The position numbers and the translations under genes were made by a program. Below are positions 52,769 to 63,041 of a stretch of 64,000 nt of DNA, in pieces; position 1 is the first letter of the stretch; each line of letters starts with the position of its first letter. Source of the DNA: Polychytrium aggregatum (lineage: Eukaryota > Chytridiomycota > Chytridiomycetes > Polychytriales). The stretch is from NCBI RefSeq assembly GCF_025602895.1, contig NW_026516209.1, positions 930,001 through 994,000 of the forward strand, given 5' to 3'. Under the pieces are notes generated by a model. It was not told where the DNA came from. It ran no database searches and saw only the letters and a program-made list of their open reading frames with translations.

Positions 52769-54647
52769 ATGGTTTCATTTGTGTGGTATGTATCTGCCGT
52801 GTGGCAGGAAACGAGCGTTGCTTGTACTCTGCCATGTTCTGCCATGCTCTGCCATGTTCTGCCATGTTCTGCCGTGTCCCAAACATGCAGTGCTGCCATG
52901 CTCCCGCCGAGTTCCTCGAGCCGCGGCCCTTGGCTCTCCGTGACTTGGCGGCGGCTGTCGGGAGGCATGCGTCTCACTGCATCCCGCCTTTGAAACGCAG
53001 CAACGTCTGCCAGGAGACTCTCAAGAAGAACAAGCTGGATTCGCACTTCAAGCGGTGTCCACATGCCTCGTACTCTTGTGTCGGTAAGCCAATGCCAAGA
53101 TTCCGCCACCACGGACGATGCTCTGTCGCCGGCTCGACACTGCCTCGCTCGCTTGTCCCGCTGTCTTGCCCGGCCGGTCGCATGAGCATCATGAACCCAT
53201 TTGCGGCTCGATCGCTGACTCGATGCGCTGGCACACAGACTGCTCGACGGATTTCCAGGGCGATTCCTACAAGAACCATACGTCTTGCATGTCCGAGGCT
53301 GAAAAGGTTCAAAAGAGCGTCTACAAGGCCCCTAAGAAGGTAGGAAGAGCGAGGGACCGAGCCTGCATTGTCCGCCAGATCCATCGACGCCCACATGCTG
53401 CCGGATGTGTCATGCGAGACCAGTCCAGACCCGCTATTCTCGTCTGCATCCGCTAACGCTCTTCAGCCGCCTCGTAGGGTCAGCAAGCCAAGGCCCAAGC
53501 ACCGCCCGCCAACCCTCCGCCTGCCAGCGCAAATGTTGCAATTGCTCCAAAGACTGAGTCTCTAGTTTCGCAGATCAAGGCTGCGGAGCAAAGCAAGACC
53601 CAGCCCGAAAGTGCTCCCGCTGCCGATGCCGAAAGCGCCGCTGCTCCAGCCGACACCAAGTCAAAGAAGGGCAAGAAGGGCAAGAAGGCGTCGGCCCCCA
53701 CCGTCGCTGAAGCCAAGACCGATGCCGAGACTGCTGTCGAGACCCAGCCGGAGCCCAAGGAAGAGGTCGCCACTGAAGAGACCACCAAGAGTGCAGCAAA
53801 GCCGGCCGGAGCCAAGAAGGGTGGCAAGAAGCGCGCTCAGCCCGAGAAGCCTGCCGACGAAGCTGCCGTCGAGAGCAGCCCCAAGAAGCAAAAGAAGGAC
53901 ACCAACACTGCCGACTCTTCGGCCGATGCAGAGCCCAAGCCCGAACAGACTCAGGAAGCGGACAAGAGTGGAAAGAAGAAGCGTGGAAAGCGCGCGGCCA
54001 CCACCGAAGTGAAGGAGAAGGCCGAGGAGAAGGCTGAGGAGAAGGCTGAGGAGAAGAAATCTGCACCCAAGAAGGCCGAGAAAGCCCAGAAAAAGTCAGA
54101 GAAGCAGCCGCAGAAGGAGGAGCAGCCAGCCGAGACAGAGACGAGCTCCAAGGCCGAGAAGAAGACTGAGAAGAAGGATACCAAGAAGACGAACAAAAAG
54201 GGTGCGGAGAAGAAGGAAGACCAAAAGGCTGAGCCCAAAGCTGAACCCAAGACCGAGACTAAGGCTGAGCCCAAAGCTGAGCCCAAGACCGAGACTAAGG
54301 CTGAGACTAAGGCTGAGACTAAGAAGACTCAGGGCAAGAAGAAGCAGGAGAAGCAGGAGAAGCAGGTGCAGCCCGAGCCTGCAAAGACCGATGACGCCCC
54401 AGTGGAGAGCCAGCCTGAGCCCAAGAAGGCCAGCAAGAAGCAGTACAAGAAAGCGGCTGCTCCTGCTGCTGTCACTGCTGTTGCCGAGCCCAAGGATGAG
54501 GAAAAGCCCAAGCCCGTGCCCGAGACCGAGCCTGAGGTGCCGGAGCCGGCCAAGACTTCCGCTGGCAAGAAGCGCAAGTCCGAGGATGGCTCGAAGGAGA
54601 CGACCGCCAGCAAGCCCAAGAAGGGCAAGAAGGCCAAGTCTGCGTAA
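52769..54647 (+). CDS. LYAR: LYAR-type C2HC zinc-finger nucleolar protein
   Basis: Nucleolar factor linked to pre-rRNA processing. Exons 52769-52785, 53001-53083, 53239-53339 and 53478-54647 give 456 aa. The N-terminal LYAR double finger is complete: MVSFVCNVCQETLKKNKLDS, HFKRCPHASYSCVDC and FQGDSYKNHTSCMSEAEKVQ. After KAPKK the large last exon is a long Lys/Glu/Ala/Pro-rich tail (KSKKGKKGKK, repeated EKAEEKAEEKAEE, repeated PKAEPKTETKAE), probably disordered and highly charged, ending in KPKKGKKAKSA, like a nucleolar targeting signal. Intron 1 has a tandem CTCTGCCATGTT repeat. The tail is much longer than in yeast relatives. Confidence 0.85.
52836..52878. repeat. Tandem repeat in LYAR intron 1
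   Basis: Four to five copies of CTCTGCCATG / TTCTGCCATG. Confidence 0.8.
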
Positions 54648-55203
54648 ACCTGCATCAAACTCGTCGCTGCTGGGGGCCCACAACAAACTGTTTCTGCTTT
54701 GCAGTCCCAGACAGTGAGAGTTACCCAAGTCTCGACGTGAAACGATGCAGCCTCTAAAGTCCGACTTCGATCTGGCAAATGAGCGCCGCGGTTGAACTCC
54801 ACCCCGCTAACAAAAATAACGACACACTGCATTGGCAGCCCACCGCCACTCTGCCTCCGCAATCAACTGGCACATAGTTTCGAGAACTGCACACTGTAGA
54901 GGCGTGATGTGATGATGCCGCCGTCGTCGTTGTGGGGGATGAAAATGCTTGTAATACACCTGTGTGATCAACTATGGGTACCCTACCTCGCAGCGCCTCC
55001 AAAGATATGACAATCCTGGGCGCCACTGCATCCCACGTAGCAGACCGATGAGCTGTTGTATTTGAAAGGCTGCCTTCCGGTTACTCAGTCAGCAGCCTCT
55101 TGCTGTGGTGAAGGACTCGACCCAAACTGACGACGAGCCTGTCTTCTGAGGCCCCATGTGCGCCCGTCACCTCCCCTGTCACCCAAGACCAACGCACGAT
55201 AGC
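54648..55203. other. Convergent intergenic space LYAR / acyltransferase
   Basis: No gene is seen. Frames on either strand are antisense shadows or short. It should hold both 3' UTRs. Confidence 0.55.
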
Positions 55204-56945
55204 TCAGGCCTTCTTCGATTTGCCAATGTACTTCTTGCTCTCGACTTCGCGATAGTAGTCCAAAAAGTCCACCTTGTCGGTCGCGCCCTGGCCGGTTTTG
55301 CGGGTGCGTAGGATTTGCCCGAGGTAGTTGCTGACCTGGGTTCCCACGACACCCTCCAGCGGATTGACGGCGATGCCCACTGGTATACTCTTGGGGTCGA
55401 TGGCGCACTCGGATGCAGGCAGTAGCTTGATCGAGACATGGTTTACAAACTGGTCCAATACAGGCGTCAATATGAGCAGCCGGACTCGATCTTGGCGACG
55501 CCGACACCCTCGCCCACATGTACCGTCTCTGAGAGCCAAGTGCTGCAGAGCCGAGCGCAGGGAGCGATGCTTACCTGGGTGAGTAGGCCATAGACGTGGC
55601 TCTGCTTGTCACCACATGTGTACGCCGGACAGTACTGCTCGTAATCGTACCTGTTCAGCAACATACTCACTGTCAGAAACGGCCCCAGGGATTGGGGTCA
55701 ATCTTGTGGCTGTACTTGCAGCAAGAAGGATGGCACGACTTACTTGAGACCCACGATGTGAATAGTGGTCTCGTTCAAATCCACATGGTTGAAGACAGGC
55801 AGGAACCGAAGCAGGCCGCGGCCATTGGAGGTAGTGCCCTGGTTGCCAGCAGTCCCAAAGGTGGTAAGCATGCTGGTTGCTGTTGCTGGTTTGTTGCATC
55901 CGTGACTGCCCCCCCCCCCAGGTCAGTACTTTGGCTGGCCATGCGGGATGCTCACCTCGGGAAAAACGACAATTGGGCCGCGCATCTTGTCCTTACATTC
56001 CTTTACCAGTTGCGAAAGAGGGACGTGGTTTGACGACGACTTGAGCCGGGGCTCGTTGCCGGTAGTCAGCAGGGCCTCCAGGAACGAGATTGAGCGGACC
56101 AAACCGGCCTCCGAAACAGTTGTGAAGACAGGGGCATAAAAGCACTGCAAGATGAGAATGTCGATGTACGAATTGTGGTTGGCAGCAATGATGTCGCCGC
56201 TCTGGATCTTTCGCTGGAGATGCGACTCGACAGCATCGCCGCGGCGCATTCTGAGGGAGAGAGATGGATCCGCCGTCAATGAACAGACGCTATACATTGA
56301 AAATTTGCATCCGGCGGCGTCCCGACGGCGAGGCCTGATGCCATCCTCTCGGTCAGGTTGGTGTCCGTTGGCCAACAAGCGCTGATGCTGCTCGGCGAAC
56401 CGACAACCTTGGTTTGGCATTCTATCGACACACGGACCGGAAATGACCAAAGCGACAGCGTACTTTGGCTTGCCAAAGACTTACCCTTTGCGCAGAGTAA
56501 CTGTTTCGAAGGGAATGTAGTAGAATCCAAAGAGGAACAAGAGGGGTCGCAGCACCAGAGCGCTGATGAGCTGCATCCACAAACGGTGCAGGATCGGTAT
56601 GGCGAGCTGTTGAGTAAAAGAGCCGAATCAGCATGGGTATCTTGGAAATGGCGCTACATGTGAGGCCTCCTTCGGGCTAGCCCACTGTTCAGCTCAGGGC
56701 TGGGCCAGGTAGTGTTGTAAGCTTGTGCTGTGAGCTTGAGATGGGGGAGAGGGGTTGCAAGAAGGCGGGAGACTTTATCACAAAGACATGCGACTTACCA
56801 GGGATCCAATGTTATTCAGACCAAGGAAGAACAATCCCAGGATACCGACAAGCAAGCCCTTGACGACGGCCAGAGGAGGCCCCAGGATGTATGTCTCCAA
56901 GACTGAAACGGCGCCCTTGACTCCAGATCCATCAACTCGAGGGGG
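55204..56945 (-). CDS. Lysophospholipid acyltransferase (LPLAT/PlsC), LOA1-like
   Basis: Membrane enzyme acylating a lysophospholipid. Exons follow in order: PPRVDGSGVKGAVSVLETYI with a hydrophobic segment VKGLLVGILGLFFLGL (upper end 56945), LAIPILHRLWMQLISALVLR with LLFLFGFYYIPFETV, and MRRGDAVESHLQRKIQ with the catalytic NHx4D motif ANHNSYIDIL. Then VVFPE/GTTSNGRGLLRF, the FPEGT glycerol-phosphate-binding motif split by an intron, YDYEQYCPAYTCGDKQSHVY, and a C-terminal exon FVNHVSIKLLPASE to KSKKA (stop at 55204). A terminal KSKKA resembles a dilysine ER-retrieval signal. The layout recalls yeast Loa1/Vps66. The start-codon exon upstream of 56945 was not identified. Confidence 0.75.
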
Positions 56946-58089
56946 CTGGACCGGGACAACGTCACAGCGTCAGCATCGCCGAAGCAAATCAAGGTCCATA
57001 CTACAGCAGGCTGCACACATCGATGGCGAGTTCTTTGGCTGCCAAGGTTGGTTGTAAGGCAGTTCAAACCCCCCAGCAGACCTTGGGAGGCAGGAAGGGT
57101 TGGATTCCGGTGCCTGGCGAGCGAGCGTGGATGAGTGTGTCGGTGAGGCTCGAGCGTCGAGATGGGCTGTTGCCGAGGGAAATTTAGGCTCGGTCCAGCG
57201 GCAGGACGAACCCCCGAGTCTCACGTACTCATACCTGGGTCTCTCCAACGGGAAAACTAGTCGTTGAGGATGTGTCGAGGTGTTGGGCAGCAAGAGAGGC
57301 AGGACAGGAACATCAGCACAGCATCGAGGCGACGGACAGCACGGCAAGAGCTATCGGAGGATGGTTTCAACCTTCTCCATTTGCTTCGCGGGATTCTGGT
57401 TGGTAACAGGCGAGTGGCAGAGCTCAGTTTGCTGCAGAGAGCTGGTCTTGCGGTTTGTGGGTCTGGTGCGATTGCGATCAAGGGGAGAGGGCAAAGCGGG
57501 CCTGGGCTGCGACAGCCGGTCCATTTTTGATCTTTGCAGACGATCCAGCCAAAAGCGGCCGCTGGTTCTTCGTCCCAGACATGACACCACCGGCAAGCGG
57601 GCCGCCAGGGTCAGATAGCACCCACGGCTTGAGCTGGGACGCCCGCCTGAGGACCCGGTGACGATGCAGGATGCAAGTATCCATCATTTTATGTGTGCCC
57701 GTCGTTAATTTCCCTGCACGGTACTCATGTCGGTGTCGCCAAGGACAATCCCGGCATGCCCTGTCGATCATAGCCCGTGGATAACCAGCCAGAGCCGTCC
57801 CTGAGTGGGCTCGCCGGCTGACGATCAACAAAATGCACAAGATGGGGACATCTATCTCGAGAGCGAGGGGTATCTCGGTGGACTGTATTCAGGCAAGCGC
57901 TGCTGCACAACCCTTGTGATGGTGCGGTTGCATCCGAGTCCGTCATCCAAGTCCATCATCCAAGTCCATCATCCGAGTTGGTGATCCGAGTCCGTCATCC
58001 GAGGTCCTCAAATCGAGAGGCCAAAAGAGCGGAATCCAGTCATCGCACAGACCGCATATGCCAGCCAGCGGTCGTCACACACACATGCT
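56946..58089. other. Region upstream of acyltransferase, mostly intergenic
   Basis: It must contain the missing first exon of the acyltransferase, but no convincing ATG exon was found. A tandem repeat (TCATCCAAGTCCA / TCATCCGAGTCCG type) lies at about 57930-58012, near the 3' end of the next gene. Confidence 0.45.
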
Positions 58090-58901
58090 CTAGTTGAGAT
58101 TGCTGGCGATCGAGTTCTCGCCGGTAAACCACCCGCGGTTGTAGTAGAGGTAGACGATCAGGCCGGAGAGCATGGCAAACTCCAGCCGCATCTGGATGGT
58201 CATGTAGATCCACAGCGCGGCAATGCCGGGAGTCTTGAGCATCTGGCCGAGCCGATCATCCTCGACGGAGATATAGACGAGGGAATAGCCAGCGTAGATC
58301 GAGCCGAGAGTGAAGGCCACCTGAGTGACAAACAGCTTCTTGAAGAGCGAGGAGATGTAGATGACGACAAAGAGGGAGACGATGGTCGGGAGATGTGCTT
58401 GGACAACCCGATCGAGGCTGTAGAACGACGAAAGGACGTCGTACTGGACGTGCAGGAGATAGTCGAGCCCGACGTAGAGGACGCTGAGGGGGATGCCGAT
58501 GACGAGGGTTTGGACATAGATCGGCAAGCCCTCGAAGGAAGGGTCCTGCTCCAGCTCCGAGTCGGCGTCGGCGTCGGCGTCGGCATCGGCATCGCCATGG
58601 CTGTTGTCGCTGCTGTCCTTGAGCTTGTGCAGGATGCCTGTCTGCTCGATGATGCGACGCTGCTCCTCCTCAGAGATCTCGAGGAGCGGCTTTTGCGACT
58701 CCTTTTTGGAGCCCTTTCCTTTGCGTTGGGTTGGCTTTGACCTGCGGGTGTCGTTCCGGGCATCGGGACAGGGTACAAATGGATGCAGAGCATGAACGCC
58801 GAGGCCCGCATGTGGATGTTGGAGTGTGGCTGGAACAGCAATGATGCAGGGCGGCTCATGAGCGAGACATGGTTGCTGTGGTGGATGCCTGGTGCTTACA
58901 T
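58090..58901 (-). CDS. Four-transmembrane protein, family not recognised
   Basis: Main exon 58090-58741; with AT at 58901-58900 donated by the first exon it gives 217 aa exactly in frame, so the start codon seems split AT/G by an intron (58899-58742). The N-terminus is basic (MSKPTQRKGKGSKKESQK), then PLLEISEEEQRRIIEQTGIL and an acidic Ala-Asp dipeptide run (six AD units). Four hydrophobic segments follow: VQTLVIGIPLSVLYVGLDYL, IVSLFVVIYISSLF, QVAFTLGSIYAGYSLVYI and IAALWIYMTIQMRLEFAMLS with LIVYLYY. It is probably an ER or organelle membrane protein; the cytosolic N-terminus may bind a partner. Family not recognised. Confidence 0.7.
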
Positions 58902-59628
58902 GGCTTCAAGATCACTGCGAGGCTGTCGTGGGAGCGAGACGGAGGAGCTGAGCAAGCGCGATGGGGTGAGATGCGGGGTAAAGTGAGATGGGGGGGGGTG
59001 AAGTGAGATGGGGGATCCTGAGGGACAGGGCTGCCGAGACAATGAGCCGGCCCACCCGCCCGGGCTTGCTCGTCGTCGCCCTCTGTGCGCCTGTCGGGTG
59101 GGCGGGCTGGAATGGGGAGGCAAGAAAAGTTGGGGGGAGCCCTGCCATTAGAGGAAGGCCGTGGTTACCATTAGAGGAAGGCCGCGGTTACCATTAGAGG
59201 AAGGGCCCGGCGAACAAGAGCCCCGGAGGCATGAAAACCAGCGGGGCCGTCCCGGCGATCGGTCGGTTGGTGTGGCGCCCGCTGATCGGCCTCCGGCGAT
59301 ATAAAAAGGCAGGACGGCCGCCGACGACGGGGTGTGTCTGGTGCCGATCTCCAACGACGAGCAGGTGAGTTGCGGCTTGGTTGTGCCGCTGCTAGCGTTC
59401 GTTAGTCGTTCGTTGTCGTTCGCTATTGTTTGTCGTTAATCGTTAGTCGCTAGTCGTTCGCTGTCGTTCGCTGCCGTTCGCTGATGTCAATCGTCGCGGC
59501 AATGCGGATGCTCCTCTGTTCATCGTCTCATCGCTCGTCGTCCTTCTCTCGCCGATCGTTGGATCCGTATCGCCATTTTCATCTTCCCCCGCATCTTCAC
59601 CACCGCCGCCGCCGCCGCAGATTCAGTC
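58902..59628. promoter_or_regulatory. Divergent promoter region, SHMT side with TATA box
   Basis: TATAAAAA at 59300-59307 points toward SHMT. About 90 bp upstream are three copies of a 23-bp repeat (59145-59210). Between the TATA box and the ATG at 59629 lies a repetitive GTCGTTCGCT-type stretch (59395-59485), probably 5' UTR. Confidence 0.6.
59145..59210. repeat. Three-copy 23-bp promoter repeat
   Basis: CCATTAGAGGAAGGCCGTGG plus TTA, repeated with one change in copy 2. Copy 3 is partial. It sits directly upstream of the SHMT TATA box. Confidence 0.85.
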
Positions 59629-62600
59629 ATGTTCAGAAACGCTCTCCTCCGCTCCGCCCAAACCGTCTCGGTCGCCCGGGTAAGTCCTGTTGCGTCAAAG
59701 TCATCCGGTCGTTTCCCACAGCCCTTCGAGCGTGCTGTTCGGCCTCGGGTCATTCCCGGCGCTTCCGATCATCAGCATCGATGACCGCAGCTCCCCAGCC
59801 AAAGCCGTCTGTCTCGCTAACGTCGCAACCCACAGGCCCCGGTGCTCTCCCTGCGATCCTTTGCCTCGACAGCTTCCAAGGTTCAGGTGCGCATCACATC
59901 ACATCACATCTCATCTCACCGCTCGACCTCCCGTGCCGATTCGCAGAAACGCACTTTGCCAGTCCCCAAGACTGACCTGTCTGTCCCTGCATCGCCGCCA
60001 TCGGGCTTTCGACTGTAGACCCTCAACTCTCACCTCCGCGAGACCGACCCCGAGATCTTTGATATCATCGAGCATGAGAAGCAGCGCCAGCGGGATAGCA
60101 TCGTTCTGATTCCTTCCGAGGTAGGCTCCGTGGCGAGCGTTCGGCTGCATCACACGGGCGCCATCGAATATGCGGCTTGTGCCTCGTTACGGATGATAGT
60201 CCTGATCTCAGTGATCAACCCACCGCTCGGAGTGTGTTGGCCATTTGACTCATCGCGCTCCCTTCCGCTCATCAATTTCCTCCAGAACTTCACCTCGCGT
60301 TCCGTCATGGATGCCCTTGGCTCGGTGATGCAGAACAAGTACTCCGAAGGCTACCCGCGTGCCCGCTACTATGGCGGCAACGAGTACATCGACATGGCCG
60401 AGGAGCTGTGCCAAAAGCGTGCCCTCGAGGCCTTCTCTCTGAACCCCGCGGAGTGGGGTGTGAACGTCCAGCCTCTGTCGGGTATGTATCCAGCCTGTTC
60501 GTCGATCTTGGCAGCTCCCTGACCCAGTGCACCTTGTCAACGTCACATCGACGGCCGAGAGTTTCCGTGGCGTCTCTGACCCACTGCCTGTCGCTCGTCC
60601 ATCACATGCAGGTGCCCCGGCCAATCTCTACGTCTACCAGGCTGTCCTGAAGCCCCACGAGCGCCTCATGGGCCTGGATCTCCCTCACGGCGGACAGTAC
60701 GTTGCCACGGCTGCTGAAAGCGAGGGCCTCGAGCTCGTGGGGTGACTCGCTGCTCATTCTTCGATGACTTGTCCGCTTTGTGGGCATGCTTCTCTGGGCC
60801 ATATTAACATGCCCGGGTTGGTCCTGTTTCTGCGTCCAGTCTGTCACACGGCTACCAGACCGAGACCAAGAAGATCTCGGCCGTTTCTACCTACTTTGAG
60901 ACCCTGCCTTATCGCTGCAACGAAGAGACCGGCCTCGTCGATTACGACACGCTGGAGAAGAACGCCTTGCTGTACCGTCCCAAGATCATCGTTGCCGGCG
61001 CCAGTGCCTACTCGCGCAACTGGGACTATGCCCGCATGCGCAAGGTAAAGCAGCTTGGTTGTGCGTGCTACAATCGATTTGGATATCAGATCAGGGCAAT
61101 GCTACGCACCACGAGGCATCTGCCGGGACACGACAGCGAGCGCTGCGGCCGTTGCCTTGATCTCGGACGCAACCAGTTGCATTGGTCCGTCGCTAAAAGC
61201 ACCGCCTACGCGCCTATTGATGGTTTTGCATTCGCTCTAATGCCATACCACGTTTCGTCGAGCAGATTGCTGACTCGGTCGGCGCCTATCTGATGGCCGA
61301 TATGGCTCACGTCAGTGGTACGGCTCACACGCACCTGGGCAATGATGCATACGCTCTCAGCGGCGCCACTCTGCGATCCCAATGCTTGAGCAACGACCTC
61401 TAATGCAGTTTCTGTTTCTGTCTTTCACAGGCTTGATCGCCGCCGATGTGCTGCCGTCGCCCTTCCCCTACGCCGATATCGTCACCACCACCACCCATAA
61501 GTCTCTTCGTGGTCCCCGCGGCGCCATGATCTTCTTCCGCAAGGGAGTGCGCAAGGTCGACAAGAAGGGCAAGGGTGAGTTGGATGAATCGACTGGAAGG
61601 CGAGTCGGGGCCTCTGCCTCTGCCTCTGCACTATGTCTCTGGATCCAGGTCCAATCTGCAAACACTTGTGCTGACAGTCGCTTGCTCCCGCTGCAACGCA
61701 ATCGTGCTCTCTCCCCACCAGAGATTCTCTTCGACCTCGAGGAAAAGATCAACTTTTCTGTCTTCCCCGGCCACCAGGGTGGTCCCCACAACCACACCAT
61801 CACTGCCTTGGCCGTCGCCCTGAAACAGGTACGGTCTTGCTCGTCTCACGCTGGGCTGTGCTGCCGCGCTTTGAAAGGCTCTGCTGGTGCCCGGCATTTG
61901 CGCTCGACATTTGCGCTCGACCAATTACAGCGACCAGCAATGTGTTTCTCTTGCATTGGCGATCGGTTTTTCCGGTGATACGGTTTGCGGCGACATGCAT
62001 ACTAACACGAATACGCACACGCACACGCGCAATCGCTTGCCCACCAGGCCACCAGCCCCGAGTTCAAGCAGTATCAAGCTGATGTCTTGAAGAATGCCAA
62101 GACCCTGGAGAGCGCTTTCCGCCGTTTGGGCTACGACATGGTCGCCGGCGGCACCGACACCCACCTGCTCCTGCTCGACCTCCGCTCCAAGAAGATTGAT
62201 GGTGCCCGTGTCGAGCGCATCCTCGAGCTGGTCAACATTGCCGCCAACAAGAACACCGTTCCTGGCGACAAGTCTGCCCTGGTCCCCGGCGGCCTGAGAC
62301 TGGGTGCTCCTGCTATGACCACGCGTGGCCTGGTCGAGGCAGACTTTGATGTCATTGCCAAGCTCGTCGATCGTGCCATCCAGCTGACAATCCAGCTGAA
62401 CGCACAAGCCCCCGGTACGTATCCACCAGCGCAATATGTGGACGAAAAGAGAGATGGGGAATATGAACCTACTTGGAGATTGAAATCACAACCATGCTTC
62501 CCCGGCGGCGATGTTCCCCTGACCCTTGCTGCTTGTTCTTGTCCCTCCTTCGCAGGCACCAAGCTCAAGGACTTCAAGGCCCATATTGGCGACGGCGCCA

Positions 62601-62701
62601 AGTTTGCTGAGATCGCAGCCCTCAAGAAGGAGGTTGTCGAGTTTGCCCGCCGCTTCCCCACTATTGGCTTTGATGAGGCTGGCATGAAGTACTCGTCCTA
62701 A
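59629..62701 (+). CDS. SHM1: Serine hydroxymethyltransferase, mitochondrial
   Basis: PLP enzyme converting serine and tetrahydrofolate to glycine and methylene-THF. Eleven exons. Exon 1 (59629-59679) and exon 2 encode an Arg/Ser/Ala-rich presequence ([30 protein letters not shown]), hence mitochondrial. The catalytic body has [93 protein letters not shown], then [18 protein letters not shown] with the PLP-binding lysine. It continues [49 protein letters not shown] and a C-terminal helix ending MKYSS. HGGH is completed across an intron. All motifs are present and no defect was seen. Confidence 0.95.
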
Positions 62702-63041
62702 ATGCTCTGTTGCCGTCGTTGGGAGCCTGGAGCCTCACGGGCCGGCATTCCATACATATTTCCATACACATGCTCCTTCAACACCCGCGACGTAGGCCCT
62801 CGTTGGTCGTGTACACACTGGATATACGCATGTGTGGACCCTTGGCTCCGCATGCTCTAGAAGACAGGTTGTCCTAATTGCTTTGGGGCGAGACGTGATC
62901 GAGAGAAGGGGGAAACTAGGCAGGATGTATTTCGGCGCTCGACACGACAAGATCTCAAGACTCAGAGCTATGCTGGTTCTGCCGTCATTGTGGGTCAACA
63001 GAGTCCAAAACCCAGAGGCAATCAATGCTCAAGCGCGCTGC
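62702..63041. other. Convergent intergenic space SHMT / esterase
   Basis: No gene is seen in these 340 bp. Confidence 0.6.

Noticed and set aside
55328-55582. Plus-strand 84-codon frame
   Set aside because: Antisense to the acyltransferase C-terminal exon.
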